A stretch of 64,000 nucleotides of DNA from Sympetrum striolatum (lineage: Eukaryota; Arthropoda; Insecta; Odonata; Libellulidae), in NCBI GenBank assembly GCA_947579665.1, contig CANPUZ010000058.1, positions 372,001 through 436,000 of the forward strand. Reading direction: 5' to 3'. Shown here piece after piece: positions 30,746 to 42,500 of this stretch. How positions within the stretch are numbered: position 1 is the stretch's first letter; every line of letters starts with the position of its first letter. The notes under the pieces were generated by a model, which worked only from the letters and a program-made list of their open reading frames with translations, was not told the origin of the DNA and searched no databases. Made by a program: the position numbers and the translations under genes.

Positions 30746-31525
30746 AAAAATCTGATGTGGGCAGCGCAGGACTTTCTCCATATATAAGATGTAAATATTT
30801 ATCTACGACAGTATTTTCGAACTCTAGATTCAATCTAAACTTGGAAGATATATTAAAAATATATTTTTCGTAATTTTTGTAGATAACTGCATTTACCTAA
30901 ATATCAGATTAATGGAGGAATTTCGCAAAACTGGAAATGAGCTTTGATGAATGAAGCTCGACTTCCGGTTAACCGATTTACTCCAAAAACTAATCAACTC
31001 TGGCAGCACCCACTACAATGCTATATATGAAATTTGCTGTTGATACGACTAATAGTTTTCTTGTTAGAGCGCCCGCAAAGTACAAAATCAGTAACTTCCA
31101 GTTTATCAGTATTTCACGAATAACTCCTAAACAATCAGTGATACAAAAATATGTTAAATACAAAAGTTATAGTAAATATCAATTTCTTAAACTTTTATAA
31201 ATAATAATATATACCTAAATATCATATTCATGGAGATATTTTGCGAAACCGGAAATGAGCTTTGAAGGATAAAGCTCGACATCCGGTAAACCGATTTACT
31301 CCAAAAGCTAATCAACTCTGACGGCACCTTCAGCAGTGAGGTTTGGTATTTATACGACTAATAGTTTTTACGTTTGAGCGCCCACAATCACACATACAAG
31401 CAGACATTCCGAAAATTACTTGTTCTAGGGACCCCAAAACATGTATTTCCGTTGAAATCTCGAAGTCGCTTTTTTTCATGAAAACAATACTTTCTTCATA
31501 CTACGTATATGGAGAAAGTAAAAAA
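30746..31525 (-). mobile_element. Family E element, copy 5, with internal duplication
   Basis: Starts AAAAATCTGATGTGGGCAGC; ends ACTACGTATATGGAGAAAGT then AAAAA. The CTTCCGGTTAACCGATTTAC / CATCCGGTAAACCGATTTAC and AGCGCCC blocks occur twice, so it is about 110 bp longer than copies 2 and 3. Confidence 0.6.
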
Positions 31526-31760
31526 GAGCGGATTTCACACAAAAACAAGTAAGTTTCAAGAAATAAACTCTGCTAAATCCCAAAAATAAGCAACTTTCAT
31601 CGGTCGTTGAAATCCCCAAAATAAGCAACTTCCATCGGTCGTTGAAATCTCCAAGAGGCATAGCCGCCAAAATGGGGTCATCCCACCGGAAAACCTTCCC
31701 AATCCCTTAACCTTCTCAAGAAAGTCTCGGATTTGCGACAAAAGTCAAAAACGTCACAAA
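31526..31760. repeat. Relatives of the 123-bp unit
   Basis: Two head-to-tail units with AAAATAAGCAACTTTCATCG / CAACTTCCATCGGTCGTTG, then CTCCAAGAGGCATAGCCGCC, like the decayed units at 30590-30640. GCGGATTTCACACAAAAAC also occurs near 27895. Confidence 0.5.
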
Positions 31761-32130
31761 TGTCGGTCGTTAAAATCGCCAACTGTATCAACGGACTCCT
31801 GAGGACAGATGACGAGGGCAGATGCACTCGTAATAAAGAGACAGAAAGAAAGAGTTTGAAACGGTTTTAATGTCGGGGAGAGGAGAAGGGGTTTGCGGGA
31901 GTAATGATGGGTCTCTGGAGCAATGGGTGCTGGTAATTGAAGGGTTGAGGACCTCTTTATCGGGGGGCAGATGGTACGCCCTCCGAAAGGATGCCCGTAA
32001 CGGTCCTGGACGCAATTAGGACATTGTTGGAGCACTTTTGCGACGCCGGAGGAATAGGTGGGAAAATTGGTCTTCGAAAAGAACGCGGTTTGATTGGTAT
32101 GAGCATGGGCAGAGTCGAAGTAAGTCGCCC
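31761..32130. other. Apparently single-copy island
   Basis: GC-richer sequence without a repeat match in this window. Minus-strand frames of 93 and 75 codons overlap here in different frames and look like chance. No domain recognised. Confidence 0.3.
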
Positions 32131-32274
32131 AAGAGCCTATGGTATCTTTTTTTCAATTTCGGGACCCTGAAATTTCGCTTGTAATACGGTTTGGTTGGAT
32201 TTTACGTTTCCGTTCGTATCTTATGGATTTTTGCTTAAAAGTTCCCAGCGTGTCCAACTTGCACAGTATCAAGT

Positions 32275-32915
32275 ACGAGTAAAATGTAGCTTGCATTCTG
32301 CAAGCATATTGATAACACTAATTTAAAGACGGCATCATATCGAGAGGGTCCTCAAAAGTAAAAAAAAGGTATTTAAAATATTATTAAAATTCGCAGCAAT
32401 TTATCCGTCCGGCATCGAACCCGGGTCTTTCTGCTGATACTACGCAGCACGGCAGAAGATCACCATTTCTAACGATGTGTGAAAATTCAAGCAGAAATAT
32501 TGGTTGCAACTGCCTCAAACGACGTCCTAATTTTCCCTTATATTCCTTGTGTGAGAAATTTTAATCTGCTCTGGCATCGAACCCAAGAACAGCATGGTCT
32601 TATCTAAATTTTTTTCTTAAACGGAGATTTAATATACATCTTCTAGCAGAGCGAGATCTTCCTATCATTTCGATAAGTGCATCAAAAAAAAAATAATGAA
32701 AAAATACCTCAATGCATTTTAAATGGCAGAATGTTGCATAGTCCTAGCATCGAACCCAGGATATTTTCCGTAAAAATGATTAATGTTTTCGATAGATCAT
32801 GACCATATATATAGTTTCCTTGAGAAGTGATTCTCTACCTATCTGGGAAGTATTTTTTTTTAATTTCCCGAAAATCAAAGCAATGCTTTTAAATGGGAAA
32901 AATCGGGATATTAAG
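32275..32915 (-). mobile_element. Helitron-like family A, copy 5 (5'-truncated)
   Basis: The 3' end is at 32275 (hairpin GCTTGCA-ttc-TGCAAGC, then ACTCGT, on minus). B-box-like motifs at 32415 (CCCGGGTTCGATGCCGG on minus), 32577 and 32750. It stops inside the unit nearest the 5' end, near 32915. Confidence 0.6.
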
Positions 32916-33494
32916 GTGGTAGAAATAAAATTCGTAGCTATGGTCACATGTTCACACAAAAAAAATAGATTCCCATTTCTTTAAACACAAACACAAATTA
33001 AGTTTTTGTTTTCGTGAACGATAATGTTGAATTTAGAATGCTAATTAACAGTATTAATTGATTGTGCCTGTTTTTAAAACATAAATAAAAAGAAAATTTT
33101 TGTTTTCAAGTAGAAAATTGTTTAGTTTACAATTTAAAAAAATGATATTATATTGTTTTGAATAATTTATATTTGTGTGGTTTTAAGAAATTTCTATATG
33201 AAAAGTTTGACTAGAAGTATATTCCAATGGTCAACAATTGAGACCTTAATTTAGCAAAAAATGACGATTTTAACCATAATTCCAGAGGCGTAATTTCACA
33301 TCAAAGATTTAATTTTTTATACTGTTCATTCAAAACTTAAAATTTTTGTACTTTAAAATATAAATTTGATCTGTATTTATGTTTAAAAACATGAAATTCT
33401 ACGTTTATGACAAAAATAATAAATACAGAGCAAACTTTAGTTTTAAAGCCCAAAATTATAAAGTTTAGAGCGTTAATGAACAGTATACAAAATA
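32916..33494. other. AT-rich spacer
   Basis: Very AT-rich, with TTTTTGTTTTC repeats. I see no gene. Confidence 0.3.
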
Positions 33495-34110
33495 TCTATT
33501 ATGTATAGATGCTTCTCCGGATTCATTCATATATACAGATAGGGATATAGATAGATAGGATACAAATTCACAGGCTAAACCACAAGCGTCATTGACTTGA
33601 AATTTTTACGACGTATTGGCCATAACGTGTAACCACCAGAAAAATGGCGACTTTGAACCTCAGTGTCATGGGTTCGATTCCAGAGGGCCCCAAAGTTTCC
33701 ATTTAAATGCATTGCATAACATTAATGACTTTCACAGAAATATATCCTTGATTCGATGCTAGGACGATGCAAAGATCTCTCATTTGTAATACATGGGGAT
33801 AGCTTTTCATTATTTATTTGGATGCACTTATCTAAATTGTAGAAGGTTCTTGCTTAGATAGAAGATGTATATTAAGACTCGGTTTAAGAAAAAAATTATA
33901 TAAGACCATGCTGTTCCTGGGTTCGATGCCAGAGCACATTAAAATTTCTCACATAAGGAATATAAGGGAAAAGGAGGACGTCGTTTGAGGCAGTTGCTGC
34001 CGATATTTCTGCTTGAGTTTTCGCACATAGTTAGAGATGGTGATCTTCTGTTGTGCTGCATAATAAGTATCACCAGGAAGACCCGGGTTCGATGCCGGAC
34101 GGTAAACATT
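33495..34110 (+). mobile_element. Helitron-like family A, copy 6 (3'-truncated)
   Basis: Starts TCTATTATGTATAGATGC, CTTCTCCGGATTCATTC. B-box-like motifs at 33671, about 33749 (GATTCGATGC), 33919 and 34086. A deletion joins unit 1 to the end of unit 2 near 33720. Confidence 0.6.
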
Positions 34111-34624
34111 TCCCCATTTTTAACATATTGGTTTAATTTTCATAATTCTTTCGAAGTCTTGAAGAAAGATAGTTGACACTTTGCATACGTGTGTGAGTAT
34201 TTGCTTGCCGTATTGAAGCACCTTTTTACTCGTAATACATATATTACCAAGAGAAAAGTTCAATTTTCGGCGATAATGCACTAATTGTATAAATTACGAC
34301 AAAACAGTATGCAAAATCATTATTCCGCTGGACGTAAAATGTTTACTCGCCGATTCTTCGTTCAATTCCAAGTATATTGTAATTATCAAGGGACATTATT
34401 TTGCGAAATTGGGACTTTTAAGTCTCCTCTTCCAAATGACCACGAAATTCGCTTAAAAATACGAATTACTTCACAAAATAGAAATCTCTAAAAACATAAA
34501 AGATTACAAATCTATGAATCTATTTGGTATTATACAAAAAATTAAAATGAATACCTATATAATACAGACTTATTCTAAATTAAAATACGATCCCATACAA
34601 CTATCTATAATATCCTTAAATTTG
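34111..34624. other. Unassigned AT-rich spacer
   Basis: No gene, terminal repeat or tandem repeat recognised. Confidence 0.3.
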
Positions 34625-34960
34625 TTATTTATTGTTAAATATTGATATTTATCCGTCCAGAGTGTCCTTGGTTCGATCCTGGACAACTAGAATCGTCTCT
34701 CTCATAAGGAATACACGTTAAGTTCGTTTTGATTGACTGCAGACATTTTTTCTTTTGCGGAATTAAATCAGAATTAATGGTCGTACGAAATCGAGATGAA
34801 CACCAAAAGAAAGGAAATTGAACGAAGATTCTTATTTTGGTCGTGGAATATCGTATTCGAGTCGAAATTGAGAGAATTCGGACAAAAAAGACGAATAATT
34901 CGTGTGATTTTGCGGGCATAAACAATTCCCTAACGACGAAGGTGATTGTTGAACTCTCTC
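34625..34960 (+). mobile_element. Family C/D-type Helitron-like fragment
   Basis: B-box-like CTTGGTTCGATCCTGGAC near 34670, CATAAGGAATACACG, and the shared internal block with GAACACCAAAAGAAAGG, TATTTTGGTCGTGGAAT and ATAAACAATTCCC. Confidence 0.5.
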
Positions 34961-35299
34961 ACGAATGTACGTAAGGTTTATCGATTTAGATTAGAAGGAA
35001 TAGCATATCCACGTAATGCTGTTTTAAGATGCTTTATAACTTACATTTAATTAGTGGGATGCTGGAAGAACATCAGATCAGCCTACGTCAGGGGGGGTGA
35101 AGTGCCGACCGGGATGTTTTAACACCCAATAACTCAGCTTAAACATTCTTTTTAAACCGTAGCAAGGCGGTGGCGTCCACGCAGTGGCACCGACCACCAG
35201 CAGAGGTCCTCAGCGAGGCCCACGAAGCGATCTTAAACAGGAATCACGCAAATGAAGGAGATAATCCAATTTTCTTGCTCATATAAATTATCCGTTGAT

Positions 35300-35378
35300 A
35301 AATATCTCCATTAACTCTCTAGTTATCACATTTTGTGTTATTATACGTTCAACCCGGTCGCCCTCTATATAAAATCGA
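35300..35378 (-). repeat. DNA-transposon terminus (third copy)
   Basis: Reverse complement of the 15966 terminus: AAATATCTCCATTAACTCTC ... TTCAACCCGGTCGCCCTC. Upstream, 35060-35290 is partly similar in style to 17145-17300, so one longer element may be involved. Confidence 0.35.
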
Positions 35379-35519
35379 TTTGGTATTTTAACAAATTTCC
35401 GTGAAATATTAAAACGGTTTAGCTATCGTACCTGCGCGTAAGTTAAACTAGATCTAGATGTAGTAACTATGGCAACAGGACTGGAGAGTCAACTATATCT
35501 TTCGCTAGACTGACGACAT

Positions 35520-36031
35520 TAAAAAATAATGTTTTTCGGGACATGTTCGATGAAAAACGATGAAATTGGCCTGTAGAGCGCCCACAAAGTACAGCAACTT
35601 CCGGTTTATCAGTATTTCATGAATAACTCCTAAACAATCAGTTATAAAAAATATGTTTCATCCAAAAGGTATAGTAAATTCCTTTTTCTAAACTTTTATA
35701 AATAATAGTATATACCTAAATATCATATTTATGGAGATATTTTGCAAAAACGGAAATTTGCTTCGAAGAATAAAACACGACTTCCGGTTGACCGATTTAC
35801 TCCAAAAACTAATCAACTATAACGACACCCACTACCGTGCTATATATGAAGTTTGGTGTTGATACAATGAATAGTTTTTACGTTAGAGCGCCCACAAGCA
35901 CACACACACAGACATCATTCCGAAAATTACGTGTTCTAGGGACCCAAAAACATGTATTTCCGTTGAAATCTCGAAGTCGATTTTTTTCATGAAAACAATA
36001 CTTTCCCTATACTTCGTATATGGAGAAAGTA
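35520..36031 (-). mobile_element. Family E element, copy 6 (left end missing)
   Basis: Begins inside the element at AATGTTTTTCGGGACATG; ends TACTTCGTATATGGAGAAAGT. The terminal CTGATG half is deleted. Confidence 0.6.
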
Positions 36032-36111
36032 GGAAGACTGAAAGAAAAGTCTATTTGAAGTATGTTTCCCTAATAAACAATATCTTTCTTCTCCCGTGGT
36101 ATTGTCAAACT

Positions 36112-36435
36112 TTTGTCAAAATTCCGAACTTTGAGAATTTAAGAATTTGAAATTTTATTTCGGCTAAACGGTACTACTAAGGGTAAGAACTATTCTTTTG
36201 TCAGTTATAACAACTATTTAGCATTTCTAGAAAAAAAAATCAACAATGTATCTCAAATACTTACGTCACCATGACCACGAATGACTGGAAAGTCATGGTT
36301 TTCTCAGAAAATACGAAAAAAATTCGTAACTCGAAAACAAAAGAAGATCCGACACCAAGATGTCATGCAAACCTGTAGCCCAGGTGATGTTCTACCTCTG
36401 TGTTTCGTTTGGTCCATGACTTTCGGGACACCCTG
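36112..36435. repeat. Solo terminal inverted repeat of the 43.6-46.7 kb transposon
   Basis: Matches about 46370-46694: AGAATTTGAAATTTTATTTC, CTTTCTGGAAAGTCATGG-type block, ATGTTCTACCTCTGTGTTTC, and the end GGACACCCTG (36435) followed by TA. No transposase or left arm is present. Confidence 0.7.
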
Positions 36436-36839
36436 TATGTAAGCAGTAGACAGAATATAGGTAAAACCATTGCTGAATATATACAAGGGATTTGAAAGCT
36501 ATTACATCGGGTTTTCTTTTTAAATTGTTTCGAATATTTCGGCATTGAAATGAGAACAGGTAAAGCATTCTCTTATACCTCTATTAATGAAGGAGTACTT
36601 TGCCGAATCGGATATCTGTGCTCGTTCTTTTATTTTTAGTCTACGATCGCCGCGTCCGATATATTCGGGTTATGAAATCTTGATTGTTGCTCATTCCAAC
36701 CGTCTTTAAAGTTCCACGCGTTAAATATACCCGTTAATCTAGATGTATTTCTTCTAGAAGATACTATTCTGATCAAGCATTTTACTAGCACTCTCCTCCC
36801 TCTTCGGATTTCCGGTAGCCGCCCTCCCTCTGTACGCCG

Positions 36840-37306
36840 TTGAGTATTTTTACGGGATAACACATCGGATTCAACAATGGGATCGGTCGTCAGGGGGATG
36901 AGTTGTTTACAACCTCGAATTTTCACAATATTTTCGTGTTTTTCACCAATATTCTCGCAAATTCGGATCGATAGTAAGATTCCACGAATGAAATAAGAAT
37001 CTTCATTTGTTTTTCTTTCTTTCGGTGTTTGTCTCGTTAACGTGCGACTATTCCTTCTAATTTAATTTTGCAAAAGAAATACACCCTGCATGCGATGAAA
37101 ATGAGTTTTACGTGTGTTCTTTAGGGATATCTATCAGAGCGATCTGTGTTCGAACCCCGCGAAACTGTGGAATAAAAATGGGACAGTGATTCCTTCCAGG
37201 TCGCAGAGGACGCGTGCATAAAGTTTGAAGCAAATCGGACGAACGGTGTGGCCTCCAATCCAAGACAAACACACACACACAATTTGGATTTTATATATAA
37301 AGATAG
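36840..37306 (-). mobile_element. Helitron-like family B, copy lacking the 3' end
   Basis: Right limit is the 5' end on minus (TCTTTATATATAAAATCC). GGCCTCCAATCCAAGACAAA, CGGACGAACGGTGTGG and the B-box-like TGTTCGAACCCCG near 37149 follow. The internal block runs down to GGATTCAACAATGGGATCGG. The preceding GAGTATTTTTACGGGATAAC is shared with 41335. Confidence 0.6.
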
Positions 37307-37449
37307 AGATATAGATGTATAGAAATTGCTTCCATAGGCGATAGAATGAGTACGCCGTGGGTATATATGCCTTCCGGGTTTAGAGAGAAAACATACAATG
37401 TTATACTGTTGAGTATTTGTTTATTTGGTTGCTAGAACGTTGTCGTGTT

Positions 37450-37640
37450 GCCTTCAGACTTATTTTGAAGGCGATATTTTCCATGCATTTAGAATGAAAG
37501 CATTAATCGTTTGAAATTTTATTCACAAAGCCAAATATTGAAAACCTACGATACAGAAGTTGATGTTTTTTATAAAAATAATCAGGTGTGTTTCTAAATC
37601 CAAAGTTTACGTACGTAAGTTTTGTTTTCATAAAATGTCG
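37450..37640 (-). repeat. Decayed copy of the repeat-borne open frame
   Basis: Minus-strand reading aligns with 38023-38322 at ACATTTTATG, at the AATATTTGGCTTYGTG block and at AAATTTYAAACGATTAATGC, but with stops in every frame. It lies in tandem with the better-kept copy. Confidence 0.45.
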
Positions 37641-37659
37641 CCTGTCTTTCCCATCTGTA

Positions 37660-37860
37660 TTTCTCTTAATTTAGATCCTTAAAGCATATAACACAACCGA
37701 AATAAGAATCTTCATTCAATTTCCTTTCTTTTGGTGCATTTCTCGACTTTCTACGGTCATTATTTCCTATCTAAATTCGCAAAACAAGAAAAGCTTGCAA
37801 TATATTAAAACGAATTTACGTGCATTTTTTATGGAAGCAGAGCGTTCAATGGAACGTACT
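37660..37860 (-). mobile_element. Family B/C-type Helitron-like fragment
   Basis: AACCGAAATAAGAATCTTC, TTCTTTTGGTGCATTTCTCG, CGAATTTACGTGCATTTTTT in reverse orientation. Confidence 0.45.
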
Positions 37861-38322
37861 TGTGGTGCATGAATTTCGATACATAATTCTTGTCCATGGA
37901 ATTCCTCAAACAAATCACGAATTTCTCTCCCATATGGATAGAGACATGTTGTAAGCTAAGCTAATATTTCCGGCACTCCGAATGTTCATTTGCAAAAGTA
38001 TTTCCTGCGAAACTTTACGGCTTTATGTGCGGATAATTCCACCTTCGGTTAATCCAACTTTATTCTCTATACCTTCAATAATAGTAACTATAACAACATC
38101 GCGGTTTGTATACATTTTTGCCTTTCTTTTGATTTTGACGGAAAAATCTTCCATGTTTTCGAGAAAGAAAGCATTATACTTCTTTAAATTTTCTCCACGA
38201 AGCCAAATATATAAATCTACATCGTAAATGGTGATATTATTTGTAAAAATATAAAGTTGAATTCCGATTTCAAAACTTATGGTTTTTTTGCCATAAAATG
38301 TCGGCTCTTCTTCCAAATACAT
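37861..38322 (-). other. Repeat segment with an unidentified 99-codon open frame
   Basis: On minus, 38322-38023 is open from an ATG for 99 codons: EEEPTFYGKKTISFEIGIQL, NNITIYDVDLYIWLRGENLK, YNAFFLENMEDFSVKI, then TIIEGIENKVGLTEGGIIRT and stop. Downstream, a second short frame gives CLYPYGREIRDLFEEFHGQE and LCIEIHAPQVRSI. Both are also found at 58692-59230. I recognise no family. It sits between B/C-type Helitron-like pieces, so it may be a captured gene fragment or the remains of an unlisted transposon gene. Confidence 0.4.
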
Positions 38323-38339
38323 TTCTTATGAGCCTATAG

Positions 38340-38640
38340 TCAGTGAGTTCAACAATCACCTTCGTCGTTAGGGAATTGTTTATGCCCACAAAATCACACG
38401 AATGTTTCGTCTTTTTTGTCTGATTTCTCTCAATTTCGAATCGAATACGATATTCCACGACCGAAATAACAATCTTCATTTAATTTCCTTTCTTTTGGTG
38501 CTTGTCTCGACTCTTTAAGACTATTCCTTCTAATTTAATTCTTCAAAAGAAATAAAGCCTGCAACCGATAAAAGCGAAGTTTACGTGTATTTCTTATGGA
38601 AATCTATCCGAGCGATCTTGGTTCGAATACAGACTAATTA
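38340..38640 (-). mobile_element. Family B/C-type Helitron-like fragment
   Basis: GGGAATTGTTTATGCCCAC, CCACGACCGAAATAACAATC, TCTTTTGGTGCTTGTCTCG, GAAGTTTACGTGTATTTCTT and a B-box-like GGTTCGAATACAG near 38619. Nearly parallel to 4340-4640. Confidence 0.5.
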
Positions 38641-38814
38641 TCGAATGAAATTAAGACTTGGAAAGTAAAAATATGATTAAATATGTCTGCCCTATTTCTT
38701 CATAAGGGAATGCAATATCTCTTATCTAAGCTTAATCCGATAGAATGGGATATCAAAAACAGAAGTTTCAGAATCTAGTTGATTCAGAATTGGCAGTTTA
38801 ACATCCAGATTCAA

Positions 38815-39690
38815 ACTGTGGGCTGTTGGAACAAAGACCAACATATATCTGTGTGTGTGAACAACGTTTTTCTCTTTGTTCTGTGTATTTTAAGTTCAAT
38901 TCGTTCAAATAAATTAGTAGCGTGATATTTCCTTCATCTTTGAATTGCTTCGAGATGTTGTGGGTTGAAAATCGGCCATTTTTGAATGCATCTAGAATCA
39001 AACTGTGGACAGTTAGAAGAAAGAAAAAAATATCACAGCGTACATACAACCTTCTTCTATAAAAAACCTGAATTTGAAGGCTCAATCAGTTTTAAAAGTG
39101 ATGCAAATTAATTATTTTCATCACCTCTCACATGCGGGTAAATCTAGTTGATTGAATTCCGGCCATTTTTGAATGCTCGTAAATTTGATATGTGAAAATG
39201 TAGATAAAAATCAAAAATATCGTAGTATACATATGACCTTCTTCTACAATAAACGTAAATTTAAAGCCTCTATTTGTTTAGATAATACTTCAAATAAATC
39301 ATTTGTTTTGCCTCTCTCATGCGTGCAAATCTAGTTGATTGAATTCCAGCCATTTTTGAATGCTCGTAAAATTAAATTGTGGAAATGTAGATAAAAATCA
39401 AAAATATCTTAGTATACATATGACCTTCTTCTACAATAAAAGTAAATTTGAAGCCTCTATTTGTTTATATAATACTTCAAATAAATAATTTTCTTCGCCT
39501 CTCTCATGCGTGCAAATCCAGTTGATGGAAAATCGGCCATTTTTGCACCCGCCCACAATCGAACCGTGGACGTTTGAGAGGAAATCAAAAATATCACCGT
39601 GTACATACAACCCTCTTCTGCAAACACCGTGAATTTTAAGCCTCAATCAGTTCGGGAAGCGACGCAAAAAATTCTTTTCTTCGGCTCCGC
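38815..39690. repeat. Satellite-like array, 187-bp unit, ~5 copies
   Basis: The marker ACCTTCTTCTA recurs at about 39050, 39236 and 39423, and as ACCCTCTTCTG at 39610, spacing 187. Units hold GCGTGCAAATCTAGTTGATT, GGCCATTTTTGAATGC and AAATCAAAAATATC. The last unit is GC-richer and passes into the segment below. Confidence 0.7.
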
Positions 39691-39960
39691 CAACTCGCTC
39701 ACCCCTACCGCAGGCGTGTGCGTAATCTCTCCGTCGGCAGCTGTGCGGATGTCGGCCATCTTGGATTTGCTCGGAGACCGTAGCAGAACGGGAAAGAAAG
39801 GTGTTTTTTTTTTATTATTGCGTGACCTCACCACTCCCCATAAAGGAAGGGGGCGGGGCCCTGGAAATAAGTGGTCACGTGACCTGGAAAATGGAGCTGA
39901 CGCGGTACGCGAAGCTCACGTCACGGATAACAACCGAAGATCGATTTTTTTGTTTATATG
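39660..39960. other. GC-rich segment after the 187-bp array
   Basis: Distinctly GC-rich relative to both flanks, with GTCGGCCATCTTGGATTTG, GGTCACGTGACC (a palindrome) and CTCACGTCACG. A 150-codon plus-strand frame (39599-40051) spans array and flank and has no recognisable domain; I do not call it a gene. It may be a GC-rich satellite variant or a regulatory patch. Confidence 0.3.
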
Positions 39961-40740
39961 TGACTACTTAGTGGGCCATCTGTCGGTTTATTTTCGAATT
40001 AAAGTCGTCAAAGGAAATTATTCAATTATCATTAAACATAATATGGATTAGATTTAATTTACAACATTTTTCGCAATGTTTTATTATTTGTATGATAAAT
40101 TTATTTATAAATTATTAAATTAATTTCGAATATATTGAAGTCATTAAATAAAATTACTGAATTATTATTAAATTTGATATTTTTTAAATTTAACCTATAT
40201 TATACATGTTACGTATTATTATTTGTACGATAAATTTATTTATAAGTTATGAAATTATTATCGGATATATTAAATAAAAAATGTTACAAAGAAAATTTCA
40301 AATGGCCCACCCGCTATATATACGAAAACAACCCCGCTAAACTATGATTAAGCGCGTAAATGTGTTTTATTTGTTTTAAATTACCGTAATTAGGTGATTT
40401 TATTTGTTTTAGACACGGAGAAGCTTAATTTGAAGTCTCTATAGCAATACTCGCCTATTTTTGTCGGAAATCTTACATATTATAACGGTTGTGGGTATAT
40501 TTATGTTATTAAATGATTAATTTTCCACGCAAGGCCATTGAGGTGTAACTGTCTATTTTCAACGTCGTACTGGTTGCTAATCACTCTAAGAGGGTCTTAA
40601 CTCGGACCTAGATGCATTATAATCGCATTTGATATCGTCAACACCTTGAAAAATAAGTTCCAGATAAAATAGGCTGATATTTCAATCATATGTCTTTCGA
40701 ATTTGCCTGAAATTTCCAGTGTTATATTACGGTAAGAAAT
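39961..40740. other. AT-rich spacer
   Basis: 40040-40290 holds two diverged direct repeats (TTATTATTTGTACGATAAAT / TTATTATTTGTATGATAAAT). No gene. Confidence 0.35.
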
Positions 40741-40744
40741 TATA

Positions 40745-41185
40745 AGTTCGGATTCAACAATCGCATCGGTCGTCAGGGGGACTGGTTGTTTACAACCTCA
40801 AAATTTCCGCAAATTTACACGTATTTTGTCGAATTTCTGGAAATTTAGACTCGAAAACAATATTCAACGATAGCAATAAGAATGTTTATTAAATTTTCTT
40901 TAATTTGGTGTTTGTCTCGACTCTTTAAGACCATTCCTTCTAATTTAATTATCCAAATGAAACGAAGCCTGCACCCGATAAAAGTGAAGATTACATGTAT
41001 TCCTTACGGAAATCTATCCTAGCGATCTTGGTTCGAACCCAGCAAACTTGTCGAATTAAATTAAGACGTTACTTGCTTCCTGATCCCAAAGAATACGTAT
41101 GCAAAGTTTGAAATAAATCGGGCAAACGGTGTGGACTCCAATCCAAGACAAACCCGCAGCAATTCTGCTTTATATATATAGACAA
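40745..41185 (-). mobile_element. Helitron-like family B, copy lacking the 3' end
   Basis: 5' end on minus at about 41185 (TATATATATAAAGCAGAATT). Then GGAGTCCACACCGTTTGCCC, the B-box-like CTGGGTTCGAACCAAG near 41030, the internal block, and GGATTCAACAATCGCATCGG at 40752. Confidence 0.6.
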
Positions 41186-41334
41186 GACATCTAACTTCCT
41201 TCATCCATGAGCTGGTAATACTCTCCTGACTGTAGTTACGTACCTGCAATTGCTGGTTACCTTCTTACAGAATATTTCTCTTTATCCATGTAATATATCG
41301 TCCTCTTCAATCATCAGCTTTATGGGCCTCGAGT

Positions 41335-41545
41335 ATTTTTACGGGATAACACATCGGATTCAACAATGGGATCGGTCGTCAGGGGGATGAGTTGTTTACA
41401 ACCTCGAATTTTCACAAAATGTTCGTATATTTCACCGATATTCTCGCAAATTCTAATCGAAAGTAAAATTCCACGAATGAAATAAGAATCTTCATTTGTT
41501 TTTCTTACTCTCGGTGTTTGTCTCGTTAACGTGCGACCATTTAAT
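41335..41545 (-). mobile_element. Family B fragment
   Basis: GAGTATTTTTACGGGATAAC, ACATCGGATTCAACAATGGG and GATCGGTCGTCAGGGGGATG match 36840-37050 almost exactly, ending in the middle of the internal block. Confidence 0.55.
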
Positions 41546-42060
41546 TAATTTAATGATAGCTCTGAATTTTAGCCATACTTAAATGGTATTTACGTGGTAG
41601 ATTGCACTACCGTATACTTGACCGGCCAATGAGTTGTATTCGTGCATTGACCCACGTCGCTCAGTACATTCTCGAGAGTTCACGACCCGATCTGGGAAGT
41701 GGTGCACGACTTTCTCTCGCTCGGTGGAGTGTCCGTTGGTCGTGGACTCTCAAGCACTAAATCGTCTCCGTTACGTTGTTATAAATCCATTGGCTTCAAA
41801 TACATAGTACATATAAAGACTACATATTTAAACAGTGGAAACTTAAAAAGTAACAGTGAATGACGAAAATTATTAATATACCCAAAAAAACAAATAAAGA
41901 AGACAAATGGAGTAGAAAAGGAAAGAAGAAAACCTTTTAAACCTTATCAATCAGCCACAGCTTGATCTATAGGAAGAGAGTGATCGAAATACGAAAATTA
42001 GTAAAAATTTAACATTATTTTGTGAATAGTCGTTCAATTAATACCGTCTGCAAAGTAGAC
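41546..42060. other. Apparently single-copy island
   Basis: Mixed composition to 41780, then A-rich. No repeat match in the window, no convincing open frame or splice signals. Confidence 0.3.
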
Positions 42061-42064
42061 ACGC

Positions 42065-42500
42065 TCAGTTGTCGTGGTCCTCAGTTGTGGTAGAGCTCAG
42101 TTGTAATGGTGCTCAGTTGTCGTAGAGTTCAGTTGTCGTAGAGCTCAGTTGTCATGGTGCTCAGTTGTCGTAGAGCTCAGTTGTAATGGTGCTCAGTCGT
42201 CGTAGAGTTCAGTTGTCATGGTGCTCAGTTGTCGTAGAGCTCAGTTGTCATGGTGCTCAGTCGTCGTAGAGTTCAGTTGTCATGGTGCTCAGTTGTCGTA
42301 GAGCTCAGTTGTCATGGTGCTCAGTCGTCGTAGAGTTCAGTTGTCATGGTGCTCAGTTGTCGTAGAGCTCAGTTGTCATGGTGCTCAGTTGTCATGGTGC
42401 TCAGTTGTCGTAGAGCTCAGTTGTCATGGTGCTCAGTTGTCATGGTGCTCAGTCATCGTAGACCTCAGTTGTCATTGCGACCAGTTGTCTTAGCGCTCAG
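42065..42500. repeat. 16-bp minisatellite with 64-bp higher-order repeat
   Basis: Alternating 16-mers TCAGTTGTCATGGTGC and TCAGTTGTCGTAGAGC, about 27 units. The variant TCAGTCGTCGTAGAGT recurs every 64 bp in 42190-42340. The array decays on the right (TCAGTGGTGACGCTCTCG). The open frame across it is a by-product. Confidence 0.85.

Noticed and set aside
39599..40051. 150-codon plus-strand open frame
   Set aside because: It starts inside a satellite unit and runs through a GC-rich patch into AT-rich spacer, with no recognisable domain. Such GC-rich stretches are open by chance.
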